From Comamonadaceae bacterium (lineage in GTDB: Bacteria; Pseudomonadota; Gammaproteobacteria; Burkholderiales; Burkholderiaceae), in NCBI GenBank assembly GCA_947374535.1, contig CANCCJ010000161.1:1-5862 (forward strand): DNA of 5,862 nucleotides. Direction: 5' to 3'. The position numbers and the translations under genes are program-made. Shown piece after piece: positions 1 to 5,862 of this stretch. Numbering within the stretch: the stretch's first letter is position 1; every line of letters begins with the position of its first letter. The notes beneath the pieces are model-generated. The model ran no database searches and was not told the DNA's origin. It saw nothing but the letters and a program-made list of their open reading frames with translations.

Positions 1-344
1 ACAGCCAGTTCGGCCACTGCTGCTTCGGTGCGCACGTTCTTGGCGAACTTGGGGCCTTCGCCTTGGGCGAAAGACAAGCCCAGCCCCATGGCATCGGGCA
101 CGGTCAAGATGTCGCTGAACAAAATGGCGGCATCGAGCGGGTAGCGCTCTAGCGGCTGCAAGGTGACTTCGGTGGCGAAGTCGGTGTTGGTGGCCAAGCC
201 CATGAAGCTGCCTGCTTTGGCGCGTGTGGCGCAGTACTCGGGCAAGTAGCGACCGGCTTGGCGCATGAGCCAAACGGGGGTGTGGTCGGTGGCTTGGCGC
301 ATGCAAGCGCGCAGAAATGTGTCGTTTTGGAGTGGTGCAAACAT
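1..344 (-). CDS. hemE: Uroporphyrinogen decarboxylase, N-terminal third (cut by window edge)
   Basis: Cytoplasmic enzyme of haem synthesis that decarboxylates the four acetate side chains of uroporphyrinogen III to give coproporphyrinogen III. The window holds the first 114 codons; the family is usually about 350-370 residues, and the rest lies beyond base 1. Seen directly: the family signature [15 protein letters not shown] at residues 23-37, including the substrate-binding Arg28 and Arg32, then [19 protein letters not shown] with Asp78 at the position of the catalytic Asp, then [10 protein letters not shown]. The ATG at 344 fits the usual start just ahead of the NDTFLRA segment. No clear Shine-Dalgarno sequence precedes it; a perfect palindrome occupies that position instead. 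It lies 52 bases downstream of the CoA-binding gene on the same strand and is probably in its operon. Identity is secure from the motifs; operon membership is inferred. Confidence 0.96.
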   Translation of the reverse strand, partial: MFAPLQNDTFLRACMRQATDHTPVWLMRQAGRYLPEYCATRAKAGSFMGLATNTDFATEVTLQPLERYPLDAAILFSDILTVPDAMGLGLSFAQGEGPKFAKNVRTEAAVAELA

Positions 345-359
345 GGCGACATTGTCGCC
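345..359. repeat. Perfect 15-base palindrome abutting the hemE start codon
   Basis: GGCGACATTGTCGCC has two 7-base arms around a single central base and ends directly against the hemE ATG, where a ribosome-binding site would normally be. As RNA, the inner bases would have to open to form a loop, leaving a short GC-rich stem; as DNA it is a symmetric site. No function can be assigned from one copy. A palindrome of this size is expected by chance a fraction of a time in a window this long, so only its position makes it notable. Confidence 0.5.
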
Positions 360-396
360 GAGGTGGTCGCTGACTTTGAGAAGGCTTGGTGTCAGC

Positions 397-822
397 CTAA
401 CGCGGGTGATGTGTGGCGTTAAGCCGCGCGTGTTCCACCATCAAGCATTTGTCTTGCACAACCGCGAGGCCAGCGGCCTGGACTTGCGCTGTGGCTGCGT
501 GGTTGACCACGCCAATTTGCAACCAAAGCGACTTCGCGCCAATGGCTATGGCTTCTGCCGCGATGGGCGGGATGTCTTCGGCGTTGCGAAAACAGTTCAC
601 CATGTCGATGTGCGCGTGTTGCGCGGCTTCTGTGAGTGAGGCGTAGGCCTTTTCGCCCAGCACTTCGGAGGCATTGGGGTTGATGGGCACGATGCGAAAG
701 CCATGGTCTTGCATGTATTTAGACACCCGAAAGCTGTCACGGTGCGGTTTGGGCGAGAGGCCCACCACCGCGATCGTTTTGCAGTCGGCAAGGCTTTGGC
801 GAATGGCGTTGCTTTGAGTCAT
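397..822 (-). CDS. CoA-binding domain protein, YccU family
   Basis: Small cytoplasmic Rossmann-fold protein of 141 residues, the usual length of the YccU/CoA_binding_2 family. Its physiological role is not established; members are thought to bind coenzyme A or a similar nucleotide. Seen: a beta strand and glycine turn [15 protein letters not shown] (16-30), the segment [18 protein letters not shown] (43-60), the core strand [14 protein letters not shown] (72-85), the family motif [13 protein letters not shown] (98-110), and [18 protein letters not shown] (117-134) with the conserved Cys126. The reading frame is open further upstream, to 894, but that extension overlaps the DsbD gene and does not resemble the family, so the ATG at 822 is chosen, with only a weak GGA upstream. 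It begins 25 bases after the DsbD stop, which suggests co-transcription. Family assignment is firm; function is unknown. Confidence 0.9.
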   Translation of the reverse strand: MTQSNAIRQSLADCKTIAVVGLSPKPHRDSFRVSKYMQDHGFRIVPINPNASEVLGEKAYASLTEAAQHAHIDMVNCFRNAEDIPPIAAEAIAIGAKSLWLQIGVVNHAATAQVQAAGLAVVQDKCLMVEHARLNATHHPR

Positions 823-847
823 CAGTCTGTCCGTGGGGCAGGTGTGT

Positions 848-3070
848 TCAGGGGGGCGGCAATGTGGCCAGGGCTTCGCGCATTTTGCGCACACTTAGCA
901 GCTCAGACAACACCTGTGGCGGTTTGCCAGGAGCTTGCAACACATACACCGGTACGCCGCTGCGTCCCAAGGCGCTGAGGGCGGCGGTGATGGCGGGGTC
1001 GCGGCGCGTCCAGTCGGCACGCATGAGGGTGACGTTGTGCGTCGCCAAGTCTGTCAGCACTTCGCTGTCAGACAGTGTGGATTTTTTGTTGATTTGACAG
1101 GTCACACACCAAGCGGCGGTGAAGTCAATAAACACCGGGCGGCCTTGTGCCAAGCTTTGCGCGACAGCGCTTTCAGACCAGGGTCGCCAAGTTTGTGCAT
1201 CGGTGGCGGCGTTGTTGGATGCCGTGTCCGCGGGGGCTTTCAACGCGTCTGAAAACGTGAGCCCTCCCCAAACCAGTGCAACGGCTAAGAGCCAGCGCAA
1301 GCTGCGCGATGCCAGGTTGCGCAGTTTGAGGGTCCAAACAAAAGCAGCGAGCATCAGCAAGCCGCCGAGTGCAAACATGGCGGTGTCTAAGTTGGTTTGC
1401 TGGCCCAGCACCCACAGCAGCCACACCACGGTGGCCAGCATGGGGAAGGCCAGCAGCTGGCGCAGCGTCACCATCCAAGGGCCTGGATGTGGCAACAGGC
1501 GCGCCACGGCGGGGACAAAGCTGGCGAGTAAATAAGGCGCGGCCAGGCCAAGGCCCATGGCCACAAAAATAGCCAGCGCTTGCCAAGTCGGTAGGGTCAT
1601 GGCCAAACCGAGCGACGCGCCCATGAAGGGGGCGGTGCAAGGGGAGGCCACGGCGACCGCCAGTACACCAGACAAGAAGGCGTCTAGCACGGGGTGTTTG
1701 TATTGAAAGCTGGCTAAGCGTGAGGGCAACATTTGGCCCAATTCAAACAGGCCAAACAAATTCAGGGCGATCAGCATGAAGAACGCAGCCAGCACGCTGA
1801 CCACCCAAGGTGATTGCAGCTGAAAGCCCCAGCCGAGTTGCTCGCCCGCCGCGCGCAAGGCCAGCACACCAGCGCCTAGCATTAAAAAGCTAAGCACCAC
1901 ACCTGTGGTGTAGGCCATGCCTGCGATGCGGTGTGCCCTGTGTTGGCGGCTGTGCTGCGCAAAGCCCAGCAGTTTGATGGCCAGCACGGGCAACACGCAG
2001 GGCATGAGGTTCAGGATCAGGCCGCCGATGAACGCGCCTATCAGCGCCAAGACAAAGCCAAGCAGACCTTCAGCGCCGAGTCCTTCCTCGGCGGTGCGGG
2101 GCAGATAGGTCTTGGTGGGCGTCGGTGCCGGTATGTCTGACACCGCTGGCCATGGCTGTTTAATGGGCGCAGACAGTGCAAAGCCTTGGCGTTCGGTACC
2201 TTGTCCTGCGGTGAGTAAAAAGCCAAATTGCCGAGGCTCGGACATGCGCATGGGGCTGAGCGGGAGTTTGACGGTCCAGACGTCGCCCTGCCACGACTGG
2301 GTGGCTGCCGCGTGTTGTTCGGCCGCCGAGTCGACCAACTCGGGGGCATCTGGAAACATGCTCAGTGCCAGACCCCGGCGTGCTTCGGGCCAGCCGCTGA
2401 CTTGCAGCACCAAGTGTTGCGCCTCAAAGTGGCTGGTGGCTTGGAGGAGGGGCGGCGTTGTGGGCTGCTCAGCCAGGACGGCGTCAAAGGCAGCTGCATG
2501 TGGCACGAAGCTGCTGTTGATGGGAATGCGTAAGACAAAGTCACCTTCTTGTGGAATGCATTCCAGCCGGCAGACCAGCCAGTTGGCATGGAGCTGAATT
2601 TCCAACGTTTGTGCCGCGTTGGGTTTGAATTGCTTGGACACCGTGAGCGGCACGGCCAAGAGCACGGTTTTTTCAAAACCGTAGTTGGTCAAGTGGCCGG
2701 CTTTTAGTTTGTGCGGCAAAGGCCATAGGAGCTGGCCTGCTGCAATGTGGGCAGGTAAGTTGAGTTCCACTTGCGTGGGTAAGCCTGAATCACCTGGGTT
2801 GCGCCAATAGGTGTGCCATTCCGGTTGGTGTGAAAGCTTGAGGCCCACCCACAGCGGCTGGCCCGCTTGTACGCCTTGAGGCGCGTGGGCCACCAGCTCG
2901 GCGCGTAATTGAGGGGTGGTGACAACAGCACCCGCTTGGGCGAGGGCTTGATGAGAGGTCGCCATGGCCCACGCAGCCAAGAGCAGCATGGCCCATGTTT
3001 TTGTCAGCAGGGCGGCGGTGTGCACACGGGGGCGATGGGCACCTAAGAGGCGAGAGACAAAATTGAGCAT
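848..3070 (-). CDS. DsbD/ScsB-type protein-disulfide reductase (membrane thiol electron transporter)
   Basis: Inner-membrane protein of 740 residues that, by family, passes electrons from cytoplasmic thioredoxin through the membrane to periplasmic disulfide proteins. Layout: signal peptide with basic start and hydrophobic core (about 26-38), likely cut near ALA-QA (44-46); periplasmic N-terminal domain (about 50-310) with WHTYWRNPGDSGLPT (85-99), typical of ScsB-like rather than classical DsbD proteins; a CcdA-like domain of about eight membrane segments (about 333-608); and a thioredoxin-like C-terminal domain (about 625-735). All three expected cysteine pairs are present: Cys167/Cys171, Cys358 (NLMPCVLP) with Cys478 (ASPCTAPF), and Cys655/Cys658 (WCVTC). 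The frame stays open to 3148, but starts above 3070 would run into the creatininase gene; the ATG at 3070 gives a normal signal peptide. The Shine-Dalgarno sequence is weak. First gene of a probable operon with the CoA-binding gene and hemE. Partner substrates are unknown. Confidence 0.93.
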   Translation of the reverse strand: MLNFVSRLLGAHRPRVHTAALLTKTWAMLLLAAWAMATSHQALAQAGAVVTTPQLRAELVAHAPQGVQAGQPLWVGLKLSHQPEWHTYWRNPGDSGLPTQVELNLPAHIAAGQLLWPLPHKLKAGHLTNYGFEKTVLLAVPLTVSKQFKPNAAQTLEIQLHANWLVCRLECIPQEGDFVLRIPINSSFVPHAAAFDAVLAEQPTTPPLLQATSHFEAQHLVLQVSGWPEARRGLALSMFPDAPELVDSAAEQHAAATQSWQGDVWTVKLPLSPMRMSEPRQFGFLLTAGQGTERQGFALSAPIKQPWPAVSDIPAPTPTKTYLPRTAEEGLGAEGLLGFVLALIGAFIGGLILNLMPCVLPVLAIKLLGFAQHSRQHRAHRIAGMAYTTGVVLSFLMLGAGVLALRAAGEQLGWGFQLQSPWVVSVLAAFFMLIALNLFGLFELGQMLPSRLASFQYKHPVLDAFLSGVLAVAVASPCTAPFMGASLGLAMTLPTWQALAIFVAMGLGLAAPYLLASFVPAVARLLPHPGPWMVTLRQLLAFPMLATVVWLLWVLGQQTNLDTAMFALGGLLMLAAFVWTLKLRNLASRSLRWLLAVALVWGGLTFSDALKAPADTASNNAATDAQTWRPWSESAVAQSLAQGRPVFIDFTAAWCVTCQINKKSTLSDSEVLTDLATHNVTLMRADWTRRDPAITAALSALGRSGVPVYVLQAPGKPPQVLSELLSVRKMREALATLPPP

Positions 3071-3094
3071 GCGCCAGATGTTACCTATCCACAC

Positions 3095-3102
3095 GAGGAA
3101 AG
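3095..3102 (+). promoter_or_regulatory. Ribosome-binding site of the creatininase-family gene
   Basis: GAGGAAAG is a good Shine-Dalgarno match. Its GAGG core ends 8 bases before the ATG at 3107, against 17 bases before the alternative ATG at 3116, so it favours 3107 as the start. It lies within the 36-base gap between the divergent start codons. Confidence 0.65.
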
Positions 3103-3106
3103 TAAG

Positions 3107-3952
3107 ATGGGGTTTATGACGGCGCATACCAGCACACACACACTTCAAGCTTTGGCGTCACACCGTTGGGCGGTGCTTAACACCCGTGACTTCGCAGCCC
3201 TTGACCCTGCCCGCACCGTGGCGGTGTTGCCTTTGGGCGCAACCGAGCAGCATGGCCCGCACCTGCCGCTGTCGGTGGACACTGTTTTAGTGGACGGGGT
3301 GGTGAATGCCGCGCTGACGCATTTGACGGCCACAGACCCTGTGCTGGTGCTGCCCACGCAAACCGTGGGTTTGAGCACCGAGCACACCGCTTTTGCTGGC
3401 ACCTTGCATTTGTCACCCCAAACGCTGATTCAGCTCTGGTGCGACCTTGGTGCGTCCGTGGCGCGTGCGGGCGTGAAAAAGCTGCTCATGTTCAACGCCC
3501 ATGGGGGCAATGTGGGGTTGATGGATGTGGTGGCGCGCGAGCTGCGTGCCCAGCACGGATTGATTGTTTACAGCAGCAGTTGGTACAACTTGCCACTAGA
3601 CCCTGCTGTGATGGACCAGTTCTCGGCCGACGAGCACCGCTTTGGCATTCATGCGGGCGATCTTGAAACTTCGATGATGCTGGCGCTTTCACCTGACCAT
3701 GTGAATATGGCGGAGGCCCAAAATTTTGCGTCTACATCGCAAGACCGAGCCAAGCACTATGCGGTGCTGGGCAATGGTAAAAGTGCCAAACTAGGCTGGC
3801 ACATGCAAGACTACAACGCACAAGGCGCCGCTGGTAATGCGGCTGTCGCAAGCGCCGCCAAAGGCGAAGCCTTGGTGCAAAGTGCGGGTGAGCAGCTGGC
3901 GCTGTTGCTCAAAGAGTTGGTGGCGCTGCCGCTGAGTACGGTGCGTGTTTAG
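3107..3952 (+). CDS. Creatininase-family metal-dependent amidohydrolase
   Basis: Predicted soluble hydrolase of 281 residues in the creatininase (creatinine amidohydrolase) superfamily, whose members use two metal ions to open or cleave amide bonds in small molecules. Seen: VLPLGATEQHGPHLPLSVDT (40-59) with likely metal ligands Glu47, His49 and Asp58; TVGLSTEHTAFAGTLHL (86-102); LLMFNAHGGNVG (126-137) with His132; and the HAGDLETS motif (182-189) with Glu187. The length fits the family. A second ATG at 3116 would shorten it by three residues; ribosome-binding-site spacing favours 3107. No signal peptide is seen, so it is probably cytoplasmic. It is divergent from the DsbD gene and convergent with the histidine phosphatase gene, only 4 bases stop to stop, so neither neighbour reveals its substrate. 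The family also includes deformylases and peptide-maturation enzymes, so activity on creatinine should not be assumed. Confidence 0.92.
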   Translation: MGFMTAHTSTHTLQALASHRWAVLNTRDFAALDPARTVAVLPLGATEQHGPHLPLSVDTVLVDGVVNAALTHLTATDPVLVLPTQTVGLSTEHTAFAGTLHLSPQTLIQLWCDLGASVARAGVKKLLMFNAHGGNVGLMDVVARELRAQHGLIVYSSSWYNLPLDPAVMDQFSADEHRFGIHAGDLETSMMLALSPDHVNMAEAQNFASTSQDRAKHYAVLGNGKSAKLGWHMQDYNAQGAAGNAAVASAAKGEALVQSAGEQLALLLKELVALPLSTVRV

Positions 3953-3956
3953 GCTT

Positions 3957-4625
3957 TCAGGCGAAAGTGACCCAGTCTTTATGGCTGGGAGTCTCTAGGT
4001 GCGGCAGGCTGTTGAAGGTGATCAGGCTATGCCGTTTGGCATTGTAGCTGAACTCGCTCACCGCGCTGTTGCGAAGGCGCATGTTGAGCTCAATGCTGCT
4101 TTCGGGGCTCATGCGCAGCACATGCGCCACAGCCGTTGCAATGGGGCCGCCGCTGGAAACCAAGAGCACAGATCCCTCGTGCTGCTGGCGAATGTGGTCT
4201 AGCGCTGAGGTCACGCCTTGCACAAACTCTAAGTAGCTGGGCATGCCTTTGGGGCTGACCACACCGGCCATCCATTGCGTGAGGCTGTCGCGCAGCAGTC
4301 GGAAGTGTTGTTTGTAGCCCTCGGGCGTGGTGGGGGGCACTAGCTCGCCGCTGTGAATCGTGCGAATGAGGGCCGTACTGTCGTATTCGTTGAGGCCTGG
4401 CCATACCAGGGCCCTGTGCTGCGAGCTCATGCCTTGCTGGATGCCGGCCAAGGTTTGTGCATGTCGTGTGAGTGAACCGGTAATGACGGCCTCAAATGTG
4501 AGGCTTTGGCTGCGCCAGTGCTCGCCTAAACGTTGGCTTTGTTGCTGGCCTAGGGGGCTGAGTTGGTCGTAGTCGTCAGCGCCCAAAGAGGCTTGCCCGT
4601 GTCGCACTAAGTAGAGTTGTCCCAT
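3957..4625 (-). CDS. Histidine phosphatase (phosphoglycerate mutase-like) family protein
   Basis: Cytoplasmic 222-residue protein of the histidine phosphatase superfamily, branch 1, whose members form a phosphohistidine intermediate while cleaving or moving phosphate groups. Seen: LYLVRHGQAS (4-13) with Arg8 and the nucleophile His9; TGSLTRHAQTL (49-59) with Arg54; GLNEYD (77-82) with the likely acid Glu80; and LLVSSGGPIATAVAHVL (154-170). In the last motif most relatives have His-Gly-Gly; here residue 158 is Ser (codon AGC at 4152-4154), so the second catalytic His is absent. I recall similar Ser-Gly-Gly forms in proteobacterial relatives, so this may mark a subfamily rather than decay; the protein is otherwise intact. 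The start at 4625 places the RHG motif at the usual distance from the N-terminus; the ribosome-binding site is weak. Substrate is unknown. It may read through from the exporter gene upstream or have its own promoter in the 92-base gap. Confidence 0.9.
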   Translation of the reverse strand: MGQLYLVRHGQASLGADDYDQLSPLGQQQSQRLGEHWRSQSLTFEAVITGSLTRHAQTLAGIQQGMSSQHRALVWPGLNEYDSTALIRTIHSGELVPPTTPEGYKQHFRLLRDSLTQWMAGVVSPKGMPSYLEFVQGVTSALDHIRQQHEGSVLLVSSGGPIATAVAHVLRMSPESSIELNMRLRNSAVSEFSYNAKRHSLITFNSLPHLETPSHKDWVTFA

Positions 4626-4717
4626 GGCTTTGAGGTGGATTATTTGTATTCATTCTGAGGATAAAAAGCCAGAAGAACAGTCACAGGAGCGACGCGCCAT
4701 CGGGTCTGGCGTGACGG
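4626..4717 (-). promoter_or_regulatory. Intergenic leader ahead of the histidine phosphatase gene (possible promoter)
   Basis: These 92 bases separate the exporter stop from the phosphatase start. On the minus strand the half nearest the phosphatase is clearly AT-rich, with TACAAA (4641-4646) as a passable -10 element but no good -35. In the other half, CGCCA and TGGCG can form a 5-base stem. The GCCAGA overlapping the first arm (4705-4710) can instead pair with TCTGGC (4668-4673), which is followed by five T residues (4663-4667). This could be a weak terminator for the upstream operon or chance; the long loop counts against it. Promoter and terminator are both unproven. Confidence 0.3.
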
Positions 4718-5341
4718 TCAAATGGGTTTGAACGCGGATTGCACCATCCACACCACGGTGCCAAGCAGTGCCACGGCCATGCCTCGGTTGAACCATTGCA
4801 ATCGCCGAGCTGTTTCGTTGGGGCCGCGCAGCCAGTGGCGCAGGCTGGCGCCGATCCAGGCGTAGGTCAGGTTGCTGGTGAGACCGAAAAACATGAAGAT
4901 GGGCAATGCTTCAGATAAGCGCTCTAGCGTGTTGTCATGCCCAATGACCCAGCCGCTCACCACAGACAGGGCCAAGAACCATGCTTTGATGTTGATGAAC
5001 TGGAGCATGACGCCTTGTTTGAAGCCCACAACCGGACCTTGTTCTGCCTCGCTCAAGCGCTGCGTGTTGGCTAACTTCCATGCCAGCCAGGTCAGATACA
5101 AGACGCCTGCGAGCAAAAGGCCCCATCGCAGAGGCGGAAAGCCCAGCACCATGACGCCTAGCCCTGCGGCGTTGAGCGCCAGCAAGATACCCCAGCCGAC
5201 GGGGACTGCGCAGACAAAGGGCAACGCACGTCGCAAGCCAAAGTTGGCTGCGATCGTGGCTGACAAGGCGGTGTTGGGGCCGGGGGTAAAGGTGCCCACG
5301 GTGGCGAGGGCAATTAAGGCAAAGAGTTCAGCGCTGCTCAT
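4718..5341 (-). CDS. LysE/RhtB-family amino-acid exporter
   Basis: Inner-membrane protein of 207 residues, the normal length for the LysE/RhtB translocators, which export amino acids or related metabolites, probably using the proton gradient. Seen: an N-terminal hydrophobic segment leading into the family motif GTFTPGPNTAL (16-26), a small-residue-rich stretch around residues 27-60, then about six membrane segments in all (roughly 4-24, 40-61, 66-88, 112-135, 146-168, 186-204), with FKQGVMLQFINIKAWFLAL (107-125) matching the conserved central block with its NIK/NPK-like turn. Its ATG overlaps the uup stop by 4 bases (ATGA), there is no separate Shine-Dalgarno sequence, and it is probably translated by coupling to uup. 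The exported substrate cannot be told from the sequence; LysE-family annotations to lysine, threonine or homoserine would be guesses here. Confidence 0.92.
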   Translation of the reverse strand: MSSAELFALIALATVGTFTPGPNTALSATIAANFGLRRALPFVCAVPVGWGILLALNAAGLGVMVLGFPPLRWGLLLAGVLYLTWLAWKLANTQRLSEAEQGPVVGFKQGVMLQFINIKAWFLALSVVSGWVIGHDNTLERLSEALPIFMFFGLTSNLTYAWIGASLRHWLRGPNETARRLQWFNRGMAVALLGTVVWMVQSAFKPI

Positions 5342-5862
5342 GCAGGCGAGGATAGTTGCTCCCAGCGTTCAAGGGCTGTCATCAGTGCGTCTTCAATTTC
5401 GGTGTCTCGCTTGTGAATTTGAGCGATCTTGGCAGGGTCGCTGGCGTACAGGCTGCTATCGCTGAGCGCCGATTGGGTTTCTTTTTGTTCCGCTTCGAGC
5501 GATGCAATGAGGGCCGGCAATGCTTCTAGCTCGCGTTGCTCTTTGTAGCTGAGCTTGCGGGTTTTCACAGCGGGCGCTGCAGGCTTTGGTGCGTCTGCTG
5601 CCGCTGCTTTGGCGACGACGGGCGCGGAAAGTTTGGTTTGAGGGGCGAGGCTGCGGGCGCGCTCTGACTGGATGAGCCAATCTTGCACGCCGCCCTCGTA
5701 TTCGCGCCAGAAACCAGGGTTGTCGTCGGTGGCTTCAAACACCAAGGTGCTGGTGGCGACGTTGTCGAGGAAGGTGCGGTCATGGCTGACGATGAACACG
5801 GTGCCGTTGTAGTTTTGTAGCAACTCTTCCAGCAGTTCCAAGGTGTCGATGTCTAAGTCGTT
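5338..5862 (-). CDS. uup: ABC-F ATPase Uup, C-terminal part (cut by window edge)
   Basis: The last 174 residues of an ABC-F protein, a soluble ATPase with two nucleotide-binding domains and no membrane part. Uup is linked to ribosome function and to DNA-related phenotypes such as transposon excision and tolerance of branched DNA. Seen: the end of the second ATPase domain, with the D-loop NDLDIDTLELLEELL (first 15 residues) and the switch histidine in IVSHDRTFLDN (His27 of this fragment); a linker rich in Ala, Pro and Lys (about 73-103); and the charged, coiled-coil-like C-terminal domain starting KLSYKEQRELEALPALI (103-119) and ending ALERWEQL, which matches the DNA-binding C-terminal domain specific to Uup among ABC-F proteins. 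The Walker A, Walker B and signature motifs lie beyond the window. It is the upstream partner of the exporter gene, which overlaps its stop codon. Confidence 0.93.
   Translation of the reverse strand, partial: NDLDIDTLELLEELLQNYNGTVFIVSHDRTFLDNVATSTLVFEATDDNPGFWREYEGGVQDWLIQSERARSLAPQTKLSAPVVAKAAAADAPKPAAPAVKTRKLSYKEQRELEALPALIASLEAEQKETQSALSDSSLYASDPAKIAQIHKRDTEIEDALMTALERWEQLSSPA

Noticed and set aside
265..639. Plus-strand open frame of 124 residues opposite hemE and the CoA-binding gene
   Set aside because: It lies antisense to two well-supported genes, has no recognisable motif, and is typical of spurious frames in GC-rich DNA.
823..894. N-terminal extension of the CoA-binding protein to a Met at 894
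   Set aside because: It overlaps the end of the DsbD gene by more than 40 bases, has no family resemblance, and the ATG at 822 gives the normal family length.
3063..3091. TTGAGC - 17 bases - TATCCA as a promoter for the creatininase-family gene
   Set aside because: The -10 is a poor match, and the predicted transcript start would fall on the ribosome-binding site, so it could not serve this gene properly.
3133..3143. CA dinucleotide run near the creatininase gene start, as a phase-variable repeat
   Set aside because: Only five and a half units, and the reading frame is intact; too short to expect slippage-based switching.
3071..3148. N-terminal extension of the DsbD-type protein to a Met at 3148
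   Set aside because: It would overlap the start of the divergent creatininase gene and place extra charged sequence ahead of a normal signal peptide; the ATG at 3070 is simpler.
3954..3967. Small hairpin CTTTC-AGGC-GAAAG at the convergent gene ends, as a shared terminator
   Set aside because: The stem is only 5 bases, AT-rich in the middle, with no T run on either strand; too weak to call.
4872..5465. Plus-strand open frame of 197 residues opposite the exporter and uup
   Set aside because: It is antisense to two genes with clear family motifs; its composition is that of a shadow frame and no domain is visible.

Overview
The window looks like a piece of a Gram-negative betaproteobacterial chromosome, most likely Burkholderiales and probably Comamonadaceae. 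This is inferred from the GC-rich, tightly packed genes and from how closely HemE, Uup and the ScsB-type DsbD match what I remember of that group. No database search was possible. There are seven protein-coding genes, two of them cut by the window edges. I see no RNA genes, insertion sequences, CRISPR arrays or phage genes, and no gene-free stretch over 100 bases.

Left block (1-3070, all minus strand, read right to left): a three-gene run of a DsbD/ScsB-type membrane thiol reductant transporter (848-3070), a small YccU-type CoA-binding protein (397-822) and the N-terminal third of uroporphyrinogen decarboxylase, hemE (1-344). The gaps are 25 and 52 bases, so they are probably co-transcribed. 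A perfect 15-base palindrome lies directly against the hemE start codon.

Middle (3107-3952, plus strand): a creatininase-family metal-dependent amidohydrolase. It is divergent from the DsbD gene, with only 36 bases between the two start codons. It ends tail-to-tail, 4 bases from the next gene.

Right block (3957-5862, all minus strand): the C-terminal end of the ABC-F ATPase gene uup, overlapped by 4 bases (ATGA) by a LysE/RhtB-type amino-acid exporter. After a 92-base gap comes a histidine phosphatase-family protein in which Ser sits where the second catalytic His is normally found.

As a whole this is ordinary core and housekeeping genome with conserved families. I found no convincing undescribed multi-gene system. 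The points most worth a second look are the His-to-Ser change in the phosphatase, the palindrome at the hemE start, the very short divergent intergenic region, and the pairing of a thiol-reductant transporter with a haem-synthesis gene.
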